Source of the DNA: an uncultured Bacteroidales bacterium
Lineage (GTDB): Bacteria; Bacteroidota; Bacteroidia; Bacteroidales; FEN-979
Assembly (NCBI GenBank): GCA_903875045.1
Contig: CAIQUS010000031.1
Coordinates: 1 to 64,000 of the forward strand
Direction of reading: 5' to 3'
DNA length: 64,000 nucleotides
Shown: positions 42,942 to 51,997 of the stretch, piece after piece
Position numbering within the stretch: position 1 is the stretch's first letter
Layout of the letters: every line of letters starts with the position of its first letter
Made by a program: the position numbers and the translations under genes
Notes under the pieces: generated by a model
The model's database searches: none
Told to the model about the DNA's origin: nothing
What the model saw: only the letters and a program-made list of their open reading frames with translations

Positions 42942-43079
42942 CACCTCATCCCCCGGCCCCTGATGAGAAAAGCACCTCATCCCCCGGCCCCTGAGGGGAA
43001 AAGCACCTCATCCCCCGGCCCCTTCTCCTCAAGGAGAAGGGGGGAGTTCTCTCCCTGAGGAGGTAGTTGGATGAGGGAA
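42942..43079. repeat. 31-bp tandem repeat plus inverted partner
   Basis: The unit CACCTCATCCCCCGGCCCC plus a variable tail repeats with a 31-bp period at 42942, 42973 and 43004. The third copy runs into CTTCTCCTCAAGGAGAAGG (a hairpin) and CTCTCCCTGAGGAGGTAGTTGGATGAGGG, which is partly complementary to the first unit. It fills the 170-bp gap before the GH13 gene and could affect read-through. A shorter relative forms the terminator at 60716-60769. Confidence 0.85.
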
Positions 43080-43110
43080 ATAAGAATAATACAAATTAAA
43101 AAATATAAAC

Positions 43111-44958
43111 ATGAAGCGTTTCATTCTTTTAGTCCAGATCGTTATCTGCTTTTATACCATGACAATAGCACAAAACAACAACCCGGGAATCAGCCAACCG
43201 CCAGCCTGGGCGAAACATGCCATCTGGTACCAGATTTTCGTTGAACGGTTTTACAATGGCGATAAAACCAATGACCCCAAACCGGGCAATATCAACATTC
43301 CTCCGCTGAAGGCAACAGCACCTCCGGGATGGAGCGTAACTCCATGGACAACCGACTGGTACAAAAAGGAAGACTGGGCATTGAAAACCGGCAAACCATT
43401 TAACGAAATGGTCCAGTTAAGGCGATTCGGAGGTGATTTACAGGGGGTCATTGACAAACTGGATTATCTTCAGGAATTAGGCATCACAGCTCTTTTCATG
43501 AACCCGTTGAATGATGCGCCATCGCTGCATAAATACGATGCCAGAAATTACCACCACATCGATGTCAATTTCGGCCCCGATCCGGATGGCGACAATAAAA
43601 TCATTGCTTCAGAAACCCCGAACGATCCGACTACATGGAAATGGACCTCAGCGGACAAACTTTTCCTGAAGCTGGTGAAGGAGGTGCACAAGCGGAAAAT
43701 GAAGATCATCATGGATTTTTCGTGGAACCATACCGGTGTGATGTTCTGGGCATGGCAGGATATTCTGAAAAACCAGGAAAAATCGATCTACAAAGAGTGG
43801 TACGCCATCAAAACTTTTGACAATCCTGCAACACCTGAAAATGAATTTTCATACACGGGCTGGGCCGGTGTTGACAACCTGCCGGAATTGAAAAAAGTGA
43901 ACATCACAACCAGGCGGGTAAGCGGATATCCTTATGAAGGTGATATCAATGAAGGTGCAAAACAGCATATTTTTGCAGTCACCAAACGATGGCTGGCCCC
44001 TGACGGGGATACTTCAAAAGGGATCGACGGATTCAGGCTTGATGTAGCCGACCAGATAGGGCTTGTCTTCTGGCGCGATTTCCGAAAATTCGTGCGCTCC
44101 ATTCAACCTGAGGCTTACCTCGTCGGGGAGATCTGGTGGGCAGAGTGGCCCGACAAACTGATGGACCCGGTGCCATACACCCAGGGCGATATTTTTGATG
44201 CTGTGATGTTTTACCAGGTGTATAAACCGGCGAGGTACTTCTTCGCGGCTAACAGCTTCGGCATAAATGCCGGGGATATGAAGGATAGCCTGGAGTATCA
44301 ATGGAACAGGATACCAACTGCCAACAGGTATGCCATGATGAATGTCTCGTCATCGCACGATGCGCCAAGGCTGCTCACCGATTTTTACAATCCGAACAAA
44401 TACAAATTCAAGGCGAGTCCGAATGATGATCCGGGGTATAAAACCGGCAAACCGGATAAAGAGACCTATCAACGATTGAAACTGTACCTCATGCATGAGT
44501 TTACAACCATCGGCGCCCCGCATGTATGGAATGGTGAAGAGATGGGGATGTGGGGTGCCGATGATCCGCATTGCAGGAAGCCGCTCTGGTGGAAAGAATA
44601 CACCTTTGACCCTGAGACAAGGAATAATTTTCAGCCGGGAGAAAAATCTTATGATCCGACAGGATTCAACCAGGATCAATTCGACTGGTATAAAAAACTC
44701 ATTCATATAAGGAAAGCCAACCCGGTATTGTCAAGCGGAAATATCAAATTTCTGGTCACTGAAGGTAAACGGCTTGCCTACAAAAGATTTGATGCTGACA
44801 ACGAAATACTGGTTGTTTTTAACCTGGAAAACAGCAAACAGACATTTCAATTTGAGAAAGGCTCAAACTATGCAGACTTGCTGACCAATGAAACCAAAAA
44901 AGGTGGAACGATCACCCTTGCCCCTTTAACGGGCGCCATATTAAAGAAAATTAAATAG
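43111..44958 (+). CDS. GH13 alpha-amylase / cyclomaltodextrinase-like enzyme
   Basis: The protein has 615 residues and a signal peptide (MKRFILLVQIVICFYTMTIAQ) without a lipobox. The GH13 barrel begins at residue 36 (AIWYQIFVERFYNGDKTND) and has no large N-terminal binding domain. Catalytic residues are D311 in GFRLDVADQIG, E340 in LVGEIWWAEWP and D417 in SSSHDAPRLL. Insertions rich in Trp and Pro (residues 60-95) and a DPDGDNKI loop, possibly calcium-binding, are present. It is probably a periplasmic or secreted enzyme acting on maltooligosaccharides or cyclodextrins. It lies between the GH127-esterase fusion (170 bp upstream, repeats between) and the GH2 gene (18 bp downstream). Confidence 0.9.
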   Translation: MKRFILLVQIVICFYTMTIAQNNNPGISQPPAWAKHAIWYQIFVERFYNGDKTNDPKPGNINIPPLKATAPPGWSVTPWTTDWYKKEDWALKTGKPFNEMVQLRRFGGDLQGVIDKLDYLQELGITALFMNPLNDAPSLHKYDARNYHHIDVNFGPDPDGDNKIIASETPNDPTTWKWTSADKLFLKLVKEVHKRKMKIIMDFSWNHTGVMFWAWQDILKNQEKSIYKEWYAIKTFDNPATPENEFSYTGWAGVDNLPELKKVNITTRRVSGYPYEGDINEGAKQHIFAVTKRWLAPDGDTSKGIDGFRLDVADQIGLVFWRDFRKFVRSIQPEAYLVGEIWWAEWPDKLMDPVPYTQGDIFDAVMFYQVYKPARYFFAANSFGINAGDMKDSLEYQWNRIPTANRYAMMNVSSSHDAPRLLTDFYNPNKYKFKASPNDDPGYKTGKPDKETYQRLKLYLMHEFTTIGAPHVWNGEEMGMWGADDPHCRKPLWWKEYTFDPETRNNFQPGEKSYDPTGFNQDQFDWYKKLIHIRKANPVLSSGNIKFLVTEGKRLAYKRFDADNEILVVFNLENSKQTFQFEKGSNYADLLTNETKKGGTITLAPLTGAILKKIK

Positions 44959-44976
44959 ATTTTAAACACCCTTCAC

Positions 44977-47409
44977 ATGATGTTCTTGAAAAACCCCCTG
45001 ATTCTCCTGCTTCTCCTGTCCATTTCATTCACTGTTACAGCAAGAGAGGTAATCACTCTCCAGTCGGACTGGAAATTTGCCAAAGGACCTCAGGAAAACG
45101 CCTGGCAGATGAAATTTGATGATTCGAAATGGCAACCGGTATCCATTCCGCACGACTGGGCCATCTCCGGGCCATTCATCAAAGACGGAGATGGAAATAC
45201 CGGCAAACTTCCGTGGAAAGGTGAAGGGTGGTATCGCAGCACCCTCGATATTCCGCTGAAATTCAAGGACAAAAACATCTACCTTGTGTTTGATGGTATC
45301 ATGTCATCCCCGGAAATTTTCATCAATGGAACTTCTGCAGGAAAGTGGGATTATGGTTATAACTCTTTTTACCTGGATATCACCGGGCTTGTTCAATTTA
45401 ACACACCCAATACCATTGCCATTCATGTTGATACCCGGAATCATGACAGCAGGTGGTATCCCGGGGCGGGAATTTTCAGAAAAATACAAATGGTTATCGT
45501 AAACCCTGTCCATGTTGGCATCTGGGGCACTTATATCACCACTCCTGTTGTAAATGCTGACCTTGCGAATGTACAGATTATCACGACCGTCATCAACAAA
45601 TCGTTAATTACTGCCAATGGCATCCAGGTGGAAAACATCCTCTTTAGTCCGGCTGGCAGGGAAATTTCGCGGAAGCTGGCAGAAGGCAACATTCCCGCCG
45701 GAGAAAGCTATAATTTTAAGACGACGGTTCCTGTTGAAAATCCTGAAAGATGGGAAGTGAACAATGGGTTATGTTACAAGGTGAAAACGATCATCCGCAC
45801 CGGTAAGGACATTTCTGATACAGTGATAACCCCATTCGGGATACGCACCATTCGGTTTACCGCAGATGACGGGTTTTATCTGAACGAACAACGGGTTCAG
45901 CTGAAAGGTGTGAACCTGCACCACGACCTTGGTCCGCTCGGTGCGGCCTTTAATACCCGAGCCATGGAGCGTCAGCTTGAATTGTTAAAAGCCATGGGCT
46001 GTAATGCAGTGCGCACAAGCCACAATGTTGCGGCACCGGAGTTGTTAGACCTCTGCGACAAAATGGGGATTTTGGTTTTTGATGAAGTATTCGACAAATA
46101 TGACCAGAAAGCCGACATCAGCGAAAAGACAGATTTTGAGGAATTTGCTTCAAGGAACATACGGAATTTCATGATGCGTGACCGCAACCATCCCTCGGTT
46201 TTTATATGGAGCGTAGGCAATGAAATGGGCGATGTTCAGATGAATCTCAACAATGGGTTTCAGCGCATGAATACCATGCTGAAATATGTCAGGGAATATG
46301 ATGAAACAAGGCCCGTGACCATGGTTTGCGATAATCGTAACAGCGCGGTGAACCGTCACTTCGACTACTACGACGTTCATTGCTGGAATTACGGCCGGCG
46401 CTATGACCTCGCCCGGCAGATGGAACCGGCAAAATCAGTAATCATCAGCGAATCTGCATCCACTGTCAGCACACGTGGTTTCTACGAACTGCCCTTGCCT
46501 GAGAAGAAAACAGACTTCACCAACTCCCTGCAGGTCAGCTCCTACGATTTGAATGCGCCGGAATGGGCAGAAATTTCGGACGATGATTTTATGTGGCAAC
46601 AGAATGAGCCTTACGTAGCAGGCGAGTTCGTATGGACCGGGTTCGATTATCTCGGCGAACCAACCCCTTATACCAACGATTGGGCTAAAGCGAAAGGCCT
46701 GACTGATAAGGAAGCTGCACATAGTTCCTATTTTGGTATTTTCGACCTGTGCGGCATTCCCAAAGACAGGTACTACTTGTACAAAAGCTACTGGAATCCG
46801 GGAGAACCCACCGTTCACATCCTGCCACACTGGAACTGGCCTGGCAAGGAGGGAACCATCATACCGGTATTTGTGTATACAAATGGTGACTGTGCCGAAC
46901 TTTTTCTCAATGGAAAATCATTGGGAAGAAAATGGAAAAAACACGGTTCCAAAAATTCGACTGAAAGATTTCGCCTGATGTGGAAAGATGTGAAATATGA
47001 ACCGGGAACATTGAAAGCAGTGGCGTACAAAGATGGCCAAATGATTGGTGAAAAAAACATGAAAACTGCCGGTGAGCCTTATCAGATAAGGCTTACCCCC
47101 GACCGCAACACCCTCCGGGCTGATGGCAATGACCTTTCATTTATTTTAGTTGAAGCCTTTGATAAAAACGGGAACCCTTGTCCGCTGGCAGATAATCTGG
47201 TTGATTTTACGATCACCGGTCCTGGCACAATTGCCGCAGTGGGCAATGGCAATCCCCAATCCTTCGAACCTTTCCAGGCAAACCTGGTTCATCTGTTTTA
47301 TGGGAAAGCCATGCTGATTGTGCGGTCGGGTCAGCAACAGGGGAAAATAGGAGTTACAGCGGCCAGCAAAGGCATGGAGAAGGCAATGACCTATTTAAAT
47401 GCGTTCTAA
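44977..47409 (+). CDS. GH2 family beta-galactosidase-like enzyme
   Basis: The protein has 810 residues and a signal peptide (FLKNPLILLLLLSISFTVTA). The sugar-binding jelly roll opens with WKFAKGPQENAWQMKFDD and VSIPHDWAISGPF. An Ig-like domain follows, then the TIM barrel (GVNLHHDLGPLGAAFN, NAVRTSHNVAAPELLDLCD). Acid/base is E416 in WSVGNEMGD and the nucleophile E492 in IISESASTVS. C-terminal DUF4982-like and Ig-like domains follow (VFVYTNGDCAELFLNGKSLG). It would hydrolyse a terminal beta-galactoside or a related glycoside outside the cytoplasm. Its presence 18 bp after a GH13 gene suggests this operon handles a glycan more complex than plain starch. The exact sugar specificity is not readable. 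Confidence 0.9.
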   Translation: MMFLKNPLILLLLLSISFTVTAREVITLQSDWKFAKGPQENAWQMKFDDSKWQPVSIPHDWAISGPFIKDGDGNTGKLPWKGEGWYRSTLDIPLKFKDKNIYLVFDGIMSSPEIFINGTSAGKWDYGYNSFYLDITGLVQFNTPNTIAIHVDTRNHDSRWYPGAGIFRKIQMVIVNPVHVGIWGTYITTPVVNADLANVQIITTVINKSLITANGIQVENILFSPAGREISRKLAEGNIPAGESYNFKTTVPVENPERWEVNNGLCYKVKTIIRTGKDISDTVITPFGIRTIRFTADDGFYLNEQRVQLKGVNLHHDLGPLGAAFNTRAMERQLELLKAMGCNAVRTSHNVAAPELLDLCDKMGILVFDEVFDKYDQKADISEKTDFEEFASRNIRNFMMRDRNHPSVFIWSVGNEMGDVQMNLNNGFQRMNTMLKYVREYDETRPVTMVCDNRNSAVNRHFDYYDVHCWNYGRRYDLARQMEPAKSVIISESASTVSTRGFYELPLPEKKTDFTNSLQVSSYDLNAPEWAEISDDDFMWQQNEPYVAGEFVWTGFDYLGEPTPYTNDWAKAKGLTDKEAAHSSYFGIFDLCGIPKDRYYLYKSYWNPGEPTVHILPHWNWPGKEGTIIPVFVYTNGDCAELFLNGKSLGRKWKKHGSKNSTERFRLMWKDVKYEPGTLKAVAYKDGQMIGEKNMKTAGEPYQIRLTPDRNTLRADGNDLSFILVEAFDKNGNPCPLADNLVDFTITGPGTIAAVGNGNPQSFEPFQANLVHLFYGKAMLIVRSGQQQGKIGVTAASKGMEKAMTYLNAF

Positions 47410-47479
47410 CTTCGATATGTCATGAATAACCAATCGAAAATATTTTGTTATTTTGCAACCTGAATAAGCCACTGAAACT

Positions 47480-48217
47480 GTGAACATTTTTATCGGCATT
47501 GACGATACTGACAACCTTGAAACCCGGGGTACCGGACATCATGCCCGGATGCTTGGCCATTCACTGGTTGAAGCCGGCTTGTTCGAAATGCGCACAGTTA
47601 CACGTCACCAGTTGCTCGTTGACCGCCGGATCCCATACACCTCGCACAACAGTTCAGCATGTCTGGCCGGATTTTGCAAAGGGCACATCAACGATGTCAT
47701 CGACCATGCCAGGGAATTTCTCAAAAGAGAAAGTGCATTCGATTCGGATGCAGGGCTTTGCGTGGCACCCGAAACCGCAATCGGGGAAGCCATCATGGCT
47801 TTTGGAAACCGTGCCAAGGTTGAAATACTGACCATGGATGATGCGTTCCAATTGGCAAGGAATGCGTCGGTTTACCTCGAAGGCTTCCTGAACACACGTG
47901 TCGGGGTGATCGGTTCACTGGCAGCCGTCGGACTTCGTGCCAGAGGTAATGACGGGAGACTTCTCTGGGCCAAAAACCTGCGTGAAACAACCGGGGACTT
48001 CATTATCAGCGAATTGATTAAAATCATTGACATTGACCGTGTCATCACGACAGATCGCCACATTCCTGATCCTTCATCTGTGGTTCGGATCACCGAATGG
48101 TGCAGACCAGTCATGCTCGAAGGCAAGGTTACACTTCTTGTAGAAAACACTGAAAAAACACTTTCTTATGCATATCAGTCCGCTTCAAAAGACTATATCA
48201 AAAGTATTTCCGAATAG
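47480..48217 (+). CDS. GIDDTD-motif protein similar to the N-terminal part of TiaS
   Basis: The protein has 245 residues and starts with GTG at 47480 directly before NIFIGIDDTDN, so no longer start is needed. The GIDDTD motif followed by a Gly/Thr/His segment (TRGTGHHARMLGHSL) resembles the start of archaeal TiaS (tRNA-Ile2 agmatinylcytidine synthase), whose kinase-like domain uses such an aspartate cluster. A second conserved-looking part is VGVIGSLAAVGLRARGNDGRLLW. Bacteria normally use lysidine (TilS) for this tRNA, so the function here is probably different. It overlaps the next membrane-protein gene by 50 bp, and a lipoprotein and TonB receptor follow, which hints at a link with uptake. 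Family assignment is from motif memory only. Confidence 0.5.
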   Translation: MNIFIGIDDTDNLETRGTGHHARMLGHSLVEAGLFEMRTVTRHQLLVDRRIPYTSHNSSACLAGFCKGHINDVIDHAREFLKRESAFDSDAGLCVAPETAIGEAIMAFGNRAKVEILTMDDAFQLARNASVYLEGFLNTRVGVIGSLAAVGLRARGNDGRLLWAKNLRETTGDFIISELIKIIDIDRVITTDRHIPDPSSVVRITEWCRPVMLEGKVTLLVENTEKTLSYAYQSASKDYIKSISE

Positions 48218-48728
48218 CACGGTTGCTGCAACCGTTGAAATTATTTTTTTGCTTGGTCTTGGCATGATCGCCATCGTGCTGCATGCCAGGCTTCGCATGC
48301 CCATGCACCTGCCCGGAAAACAGGGTCTGTTGTTTATGGCGCTCATCGTTACCGGCAAGGGATTGTCAAAATATCCATTTGCCGCCAGTTTATCAGGAAT
48401 TGGTGCAGCCACCCTCCTGCTCGTCCCAGGGCTGGGATTTCACGATCCATTTATGGCATTGAATTACCTGTTCCTGGGTTGCGTGATGGATGTGGTCACA
48501 GGGTTTGTTGCAGGGTTTACCTCACGGGAATGGATCCTTGCCATCGTTTGCGGGGCTTGCTGGGTTTTCATCCCCCTTTTCAGGCTGTTTATGTCACTGA
48601 TTGTTGAAATGCCTATGGGCGCTTTCCGCAGCGGATATATCTATCCCTTTGCCACCCACCTCCTTTTCGGAATCGCCGGGGGAGCTGTTGCTGCCGGATT
48701 ACTGACCCTCGCCGGTAAAAAATCCTGA
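48168..48728 (+). CDS. Integral membrane protein, possibly ECF-transporter S-component-like
   Basis: The protein has 186 residues and five or six hydrophobic helices (about 19-41, 52-66, 71-90, 96-117, 121-146, 157-182). Small-residue-rich helices, a conserved-looking YPFAASLSGIGAA and LNYLFLGCVMDV, and the overall size resemble substrate-binding S components of ECF transporters, but no diagnostic motif is seen. It overlaps the preceding gene by 50 bp and is followed 18 bp later by a lipoprotein gene, so the four genes 47480-51862 look like one operon. No ECF T or A component is in the window. Confidence 0.6.
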   Translation: MHISPLQKTISKVFPNSTVAATVEIIFLLGLGMIAIVLHARLRMPMHLPGKQGLLFMALIVTGKGLSKYPFAASLSGIGAATLLLVPGLGFHDPFMALNYLFLGCVMDVVTGFVAGFTSREWILAIVCGACWVFIPLFRLFMSLIVEMPMGAFRSGYIYPFATHLLFGIAGGAVAAGLLTLAGKKS

Positions 48729-48746
48729 TTTTTATTCAGCAAAGCG

Positions 48747-49676
48747 ATGATGCGGATAAATCACCCCACCGATATGCAACAAACACCTATTCGCTATGCG
48801 GTGCGCATCATCATCACTGCAATATGTGTGGCCAATCTGACGGGTTTATTTTATTCATGCAGAAAAGACCCGGCCCTGGTCCCGCCGGTTATTTCCCTTA
48901 TTCACGGCAGCGGATATATTTCACAAGACACGATACTGCAGCCGGGACAAAAAGTAAAAATCGGCATCCGCGCCTCTTCATCCAATGCAAACCTCACTTA
49001 CTTCTCCATCCGTTTCAATGATGGGACGAGTCAGATCCTGCTTGATACAGGGATGAACTCCCCCACCCTCGAATATACACTGGATGTAATCAAAACCAAT
49101 TCGCCAAAAGAAAACTGGACCTTCCTGATCATGGACAGGAACAGGGTAACGCAAAGTGTTCAGATCGTGTTTACCAAATCAGACAGTTCGCAGTGGGGAC
49201 AAATCCGGACTTTGGGTGATATTTTGCTTGGAGCCCAGGAAAATACGGTCACCGGCAGTTTTTTCTCCCTCGCTGACAGTTCGGTGATGACACTTCATCA
49301 GGCATATCAAAACCAGCCACTTGCTGACATGGTTTATTACTTCGGACAATATGAAGGCACGCTTGCTTCTCCCAATGAGGCTGAAGCACCAGGATTTTTC
49401 ACAGGACCTGAAGGCCTGATCAACTGGAGTGTAAAGAATGAAACCCGGTACGACACAACCCTCATCGCTCCCGGAGATTTCGACCTTGCAAATAACGACA
49501 GTCTGATCCTGGCAGCATACGAGCCCACGGCAGGCAAGAAAAAAGGGAAATATGTTGAACCCGGTCTGATCTTTTCATTTAAAAGCCCGGCCGGAAAACT
49601 TGGCCTGATCAAGATCGTTGAAGTTGCGCCTGCGCCGGCAGGATCCGTGAAAATGACCATAAAAATTCAGAAATAA
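48747..49676 (+). CDS. Hypothetical lipoprotein next to a TonB receptor
   Basis: The protein has 309 residues (300 if the ATG at 48774 is used, which also leaves a good signal peptide). A hydrophobic helix (YAVRIIITAICVANLTGLFY) ends at a Cys followed by RKDP, a lipoprotein signal. The mature part is beta-rich. It lies 5 bp before a TonB-dependent receptor, which suggests a surface or periplasmic accessory lipoprotein for the same ligand. I do not recognise the family. Confidence 0.7.
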   Translation: MMRINHPTDMQQTPIRYAVRIIITAICVANLTGLFYSCRKDPALVPPVISLIHGSGYISQDTILQPGQKVKIGIRASSSNANLTYFSIRFNDGTSQILLDTGMNSPTLEYTLDVIKTNSPKENWTFLIMDRNRVTQSVQIVFTKSDSSQWGQIRTLGDILLGAQENTVTGSFFSLADSSVMTLHQAYQNQPLADMVYYFGQYEGTLASPNEAEAPGFFTGPEGLINWSVKNETRYDTTLIAPGDFDLANNDSLILAAYEPTAGKKKGKYVEPGLIFSFKSPAGKLGLIKIVEVAPAPAGSVKMTIKIQK

Positions 49677-49681
49677 CCAGC

Positions 49682-51862
49682 ATGACAGGATACATTCACC
49701 GGTTTCGATTGTTGTTTTTGATGGCTGGATTCACCATTTTTGCTACCTGGCCGGCAATCGCAGGGAAAACCTGCGACCTCATGCCGCTGATGAATCAGGC
49801 AGGCATCCCACCTGATTCATTGTCAACCGACACAACACAGCGAACCTGGATCAAGGACCTTCCCGAATTTTTCGTAACAGCCACCCGATCGCAACATAAC
49901 ATAGAGGATATACCCTCACGGCTGGCCTCCATCGGGAGCAATGAAATCAACATCATGCCTGCGGTTACCAGCGATGCGTTGCTGGAACTGATTCCCGGGG
50001 CCAACATCGATCGTTCAAACGGGATTTTTTCAAAAAATGCGAGTATCACCATGCGCGGGTTGAATGGCACCCCAAGGACGCTTGTGCTGCTTGATGGAAT
50101 TCCACTCAACAAGGCTGATGGCGGCGGGCTGAACTGGAACCGGGTCATTCCCGAATTCATCAACCGGATCGAAGTCTCAAAAGGGCCTGCCTCCTCCATG
50201 TATGGCAGCAATGCCATGGGCGGGGTCATCAATATCATCACCGACAGGCCTTCGGCAGCGCTGCAAGGGATGGTTAAAACGTTCTACGGCTCATGCAATA
50301 CTTTCGGAGGCTTGTTCAGCCTTGGCGGCAGAAGTGGCACGGCAAACAAGGGGTTTTACTATACGCTGAACGCTTTTTACCGCCAGGGCGAAGGTTATAT
50401 CATGGTTCCTGAGAATACAAGAGACAGCATGGATGTTAAAAACGGGCTGAAAGAGGGGCTTGTGGCAGCCAGAATTGGTTACCAATACGGCAAGAGAAGC
50501 TATACGGAAATTGAGTACAGCTATTACAGCGATAAACGATATGACGGGTTCGAGGTGTATGAACCCGGGGGCGGCTATAATGAATACCCGACACATTCAG
50601 TGCGGGTCACCAGCAACAACAACTTCAGCCGGGCGGAATTGCTTGTCAGCGCCTATTACCAGAATGAGTTTTACCATCGCCTGAGCGAATCAATGGCAGC
50701 CAAAAAAGGCAATAAATACACCTTGTATAAAACCGATTCCCGCCGTATCGACCAGGGGATCTGGTCGAACCTGACGTTGCATGGCAAACACAGGATGACC
50801 TATGCCATTGGGATTGACATCCGTTCGGGCAGTGTAAATGCCTCAGACACCTATATCACGGCAACTGATGTATTAATAAACCGGGGGAGAATGGATTTCT
50901 TCGCACTTTTCGGCGAGTACGAATGGCATGTTGTGCCGGAAAAGCTGATCATTCTGGCCGGACTGAGATATGATATTGCAAGATTTTATGACGGGTCGTT
51001 TGTGATTGAACAGCCAACCACACTAACTTCCTTCATGGCCGATTATCCTACGAATTTCAGCAACACAACCTGGCACGCGCTCAGTCCGAAACTCGGGTTG
51101 AAATACACCTTCTCCAAAAACATCAATGGCTACCTCTCCTATTCACGGGGCTTTAGGCCAGCCATGCTGGACGACATGTGTAAGAACGGGAACGTAACCA
51201 AAGGTTTTAAACTGGCGAACCCGCAACTCAGGCCTGAAACGATCGATAATTATGAGGCCGGGGTTGACTGGAACCCCACTGCAACACTCAGTTTTCAGCC
51301 ATCGGTCTATATATCGGAAGGCCACGATTTTCAATATTTCGTGAGTACAGGCGACAGCATCAATACAGGTGGTGACAAAGACAAACCGATCATACGTCGT
51401 AAAAATGTGAGCGGGGTTCAGATTATCGGGGCAGAAATCGCCGGGCGATGGATGATCACACAAAAGCTGCGGCTGGTGGCCAATTACTCATTCAACGATT
51501 CGAAAATAAGTTCATTCAACTCGCCGGGTGAGAATAAAGACCTTACAGGCAAATATATTGTTGAAGTACCGCGAAACCAGGTCTTTGCCGGGATTTGGTG
51601 GAATAACAGGATCGTACAGGTAACACTTACTTTCAATTATAAGGATTTCCAGTGGAACGATGATGAAAACACGCTTAAAACAGCACCCTCCAACACCTTT
51701 GACCTGAGACTGGGACACACCTTTGGAGATAAGTTTACCATAAGTGCCACCATCCAGGATATCTTCAATACGCGGTACTATGATTCGAAAGGAAATTTAT
51801 CGCCGGGGAGATTTGTGATGCTGAATCTGGCTTATGGGTTTAAGGTTGCGGGGAGGGAATGA
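49682..51862 (+). CDS. TonB-dependent outer-membrane receptor (not SusC-type)
   Basis: The protein has 726 residues, much shorter than SusC and without the carboxypeptidase-like N-terminal domain. The signal peptide is at about residues 7-25. A TonB-box-like region (LPEFFVTATRSQHN) precedes the plug, with ITMRGLNGTPRTLVLLDGIPLN and RIEVSKGPASSMYGSNAMGGVINIIT. The barrel runs to the C-terminal MLNLAYGFKVAGRE. This layout is that of siderophore, cobalamin or metal-complex receptors. Its probable operon partners are the GIDDTD protein, a membrane protein and a lipoprotein, so I infer uptake of a small cofactor- or metal-type ligand rather than a glycan. Substrate not determined. Confidence 0.88.
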   Translation: MTGYIHRFRLLFLMAGFTIFATWPAIAGKTCDLMPLMNQAGIPPDSLSTDTTQRTWIKDLPEFFVTATRSQHNIEDIPSRLASIGSNEINIMPAVTSDALLELIPGANIDRSNGIFSKNASITMRGLNGTPRTLVLLDGIPLNKADGGGLNWNRVIPEFINRIEVSKGPASSMYGSNAMGGVINIITDRPSAALQGMVKTFYGSCNTFGGLFSLGGRSGTANKGFYYTLNAFYRQGEGYIMVPENTRDSMDVKNGLKEGLVAARIGYQYGKRSYTEIEYSYYSDKRYDGFEVYEPGGGYNEYPTHSVRVTSNNNFSRAELLVSAYYQNEFYHRLSESMAAKKGNKYTLYKTDSRRIDQGIWSNLTLHGKHRMTYAIGIDIRSGSVNASDTYITATDVLINRGRMDFFALFGEYEWHVVPEKLIILAGLRYDIARFYDGSFVIEQPTTLTSFMADYPTNFSNTTWHALSPKLGLKYTFSKNINGYLSYSRGFRPAMLDDMCKNGNVTKGFKLANPQLRPETIDNYEAGVDWNPTATLSFQPSVYISEGHDFQYFVSTGDSINTGGDKDKPIIRRKNVSGVQIIGAEIAGRWMITQKLRLVANYSFNDSKISSFNSPGENKDLTGKYIVEVPRNQVFAGIWWNNRIVQVTLTFNYKDFQWNDDENTLKTAPSNTFDLRLGHTFGDKFTISATIQDIFNTRYYDSKGNLSPGRFVMLNLAYGFKVAGRE

Positions 51863-51863
51863 T

Positions 51864-51990
51864 GATTTACGATTTACGATTTACGATTTACGATTTACGA
51901 TTTACGATTTACGATTTATGAGTGACGATTTACGAGTGACGATTTACGAGTGACAAGGTCACAGGTGACGGGTGACGGGTGACGGGTGAC
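51864..51990. repeat. Long heptanucleotide tandem array (GATTTAC, GAGTGAC, GGGTGAC variants)
   Basis: After the TonB receptor stop there are seven copies of GATTTAC and one GATTTAT. GAGTGAC and GATTTAC then alternate, and the array ends with three copies of GGGTGAC. Nearly all units keep the 7-bp register (one 15-bp irregular step near 51953). The first unit is the reverse complement class of TCGTAAA found at 4347 and 24282. No gene lies in the 429-bp gap 51863-52291. Confidence 0.9.
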
Positions 51991-51997
51991 AAAGTGT

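Noticed and set aside
42942-43079. Possible small CRISPR array (31-bp repeats)
   Set aside because: Copies are back to back without spacers, only three units, and the tail is an inverted partner of the repeat.
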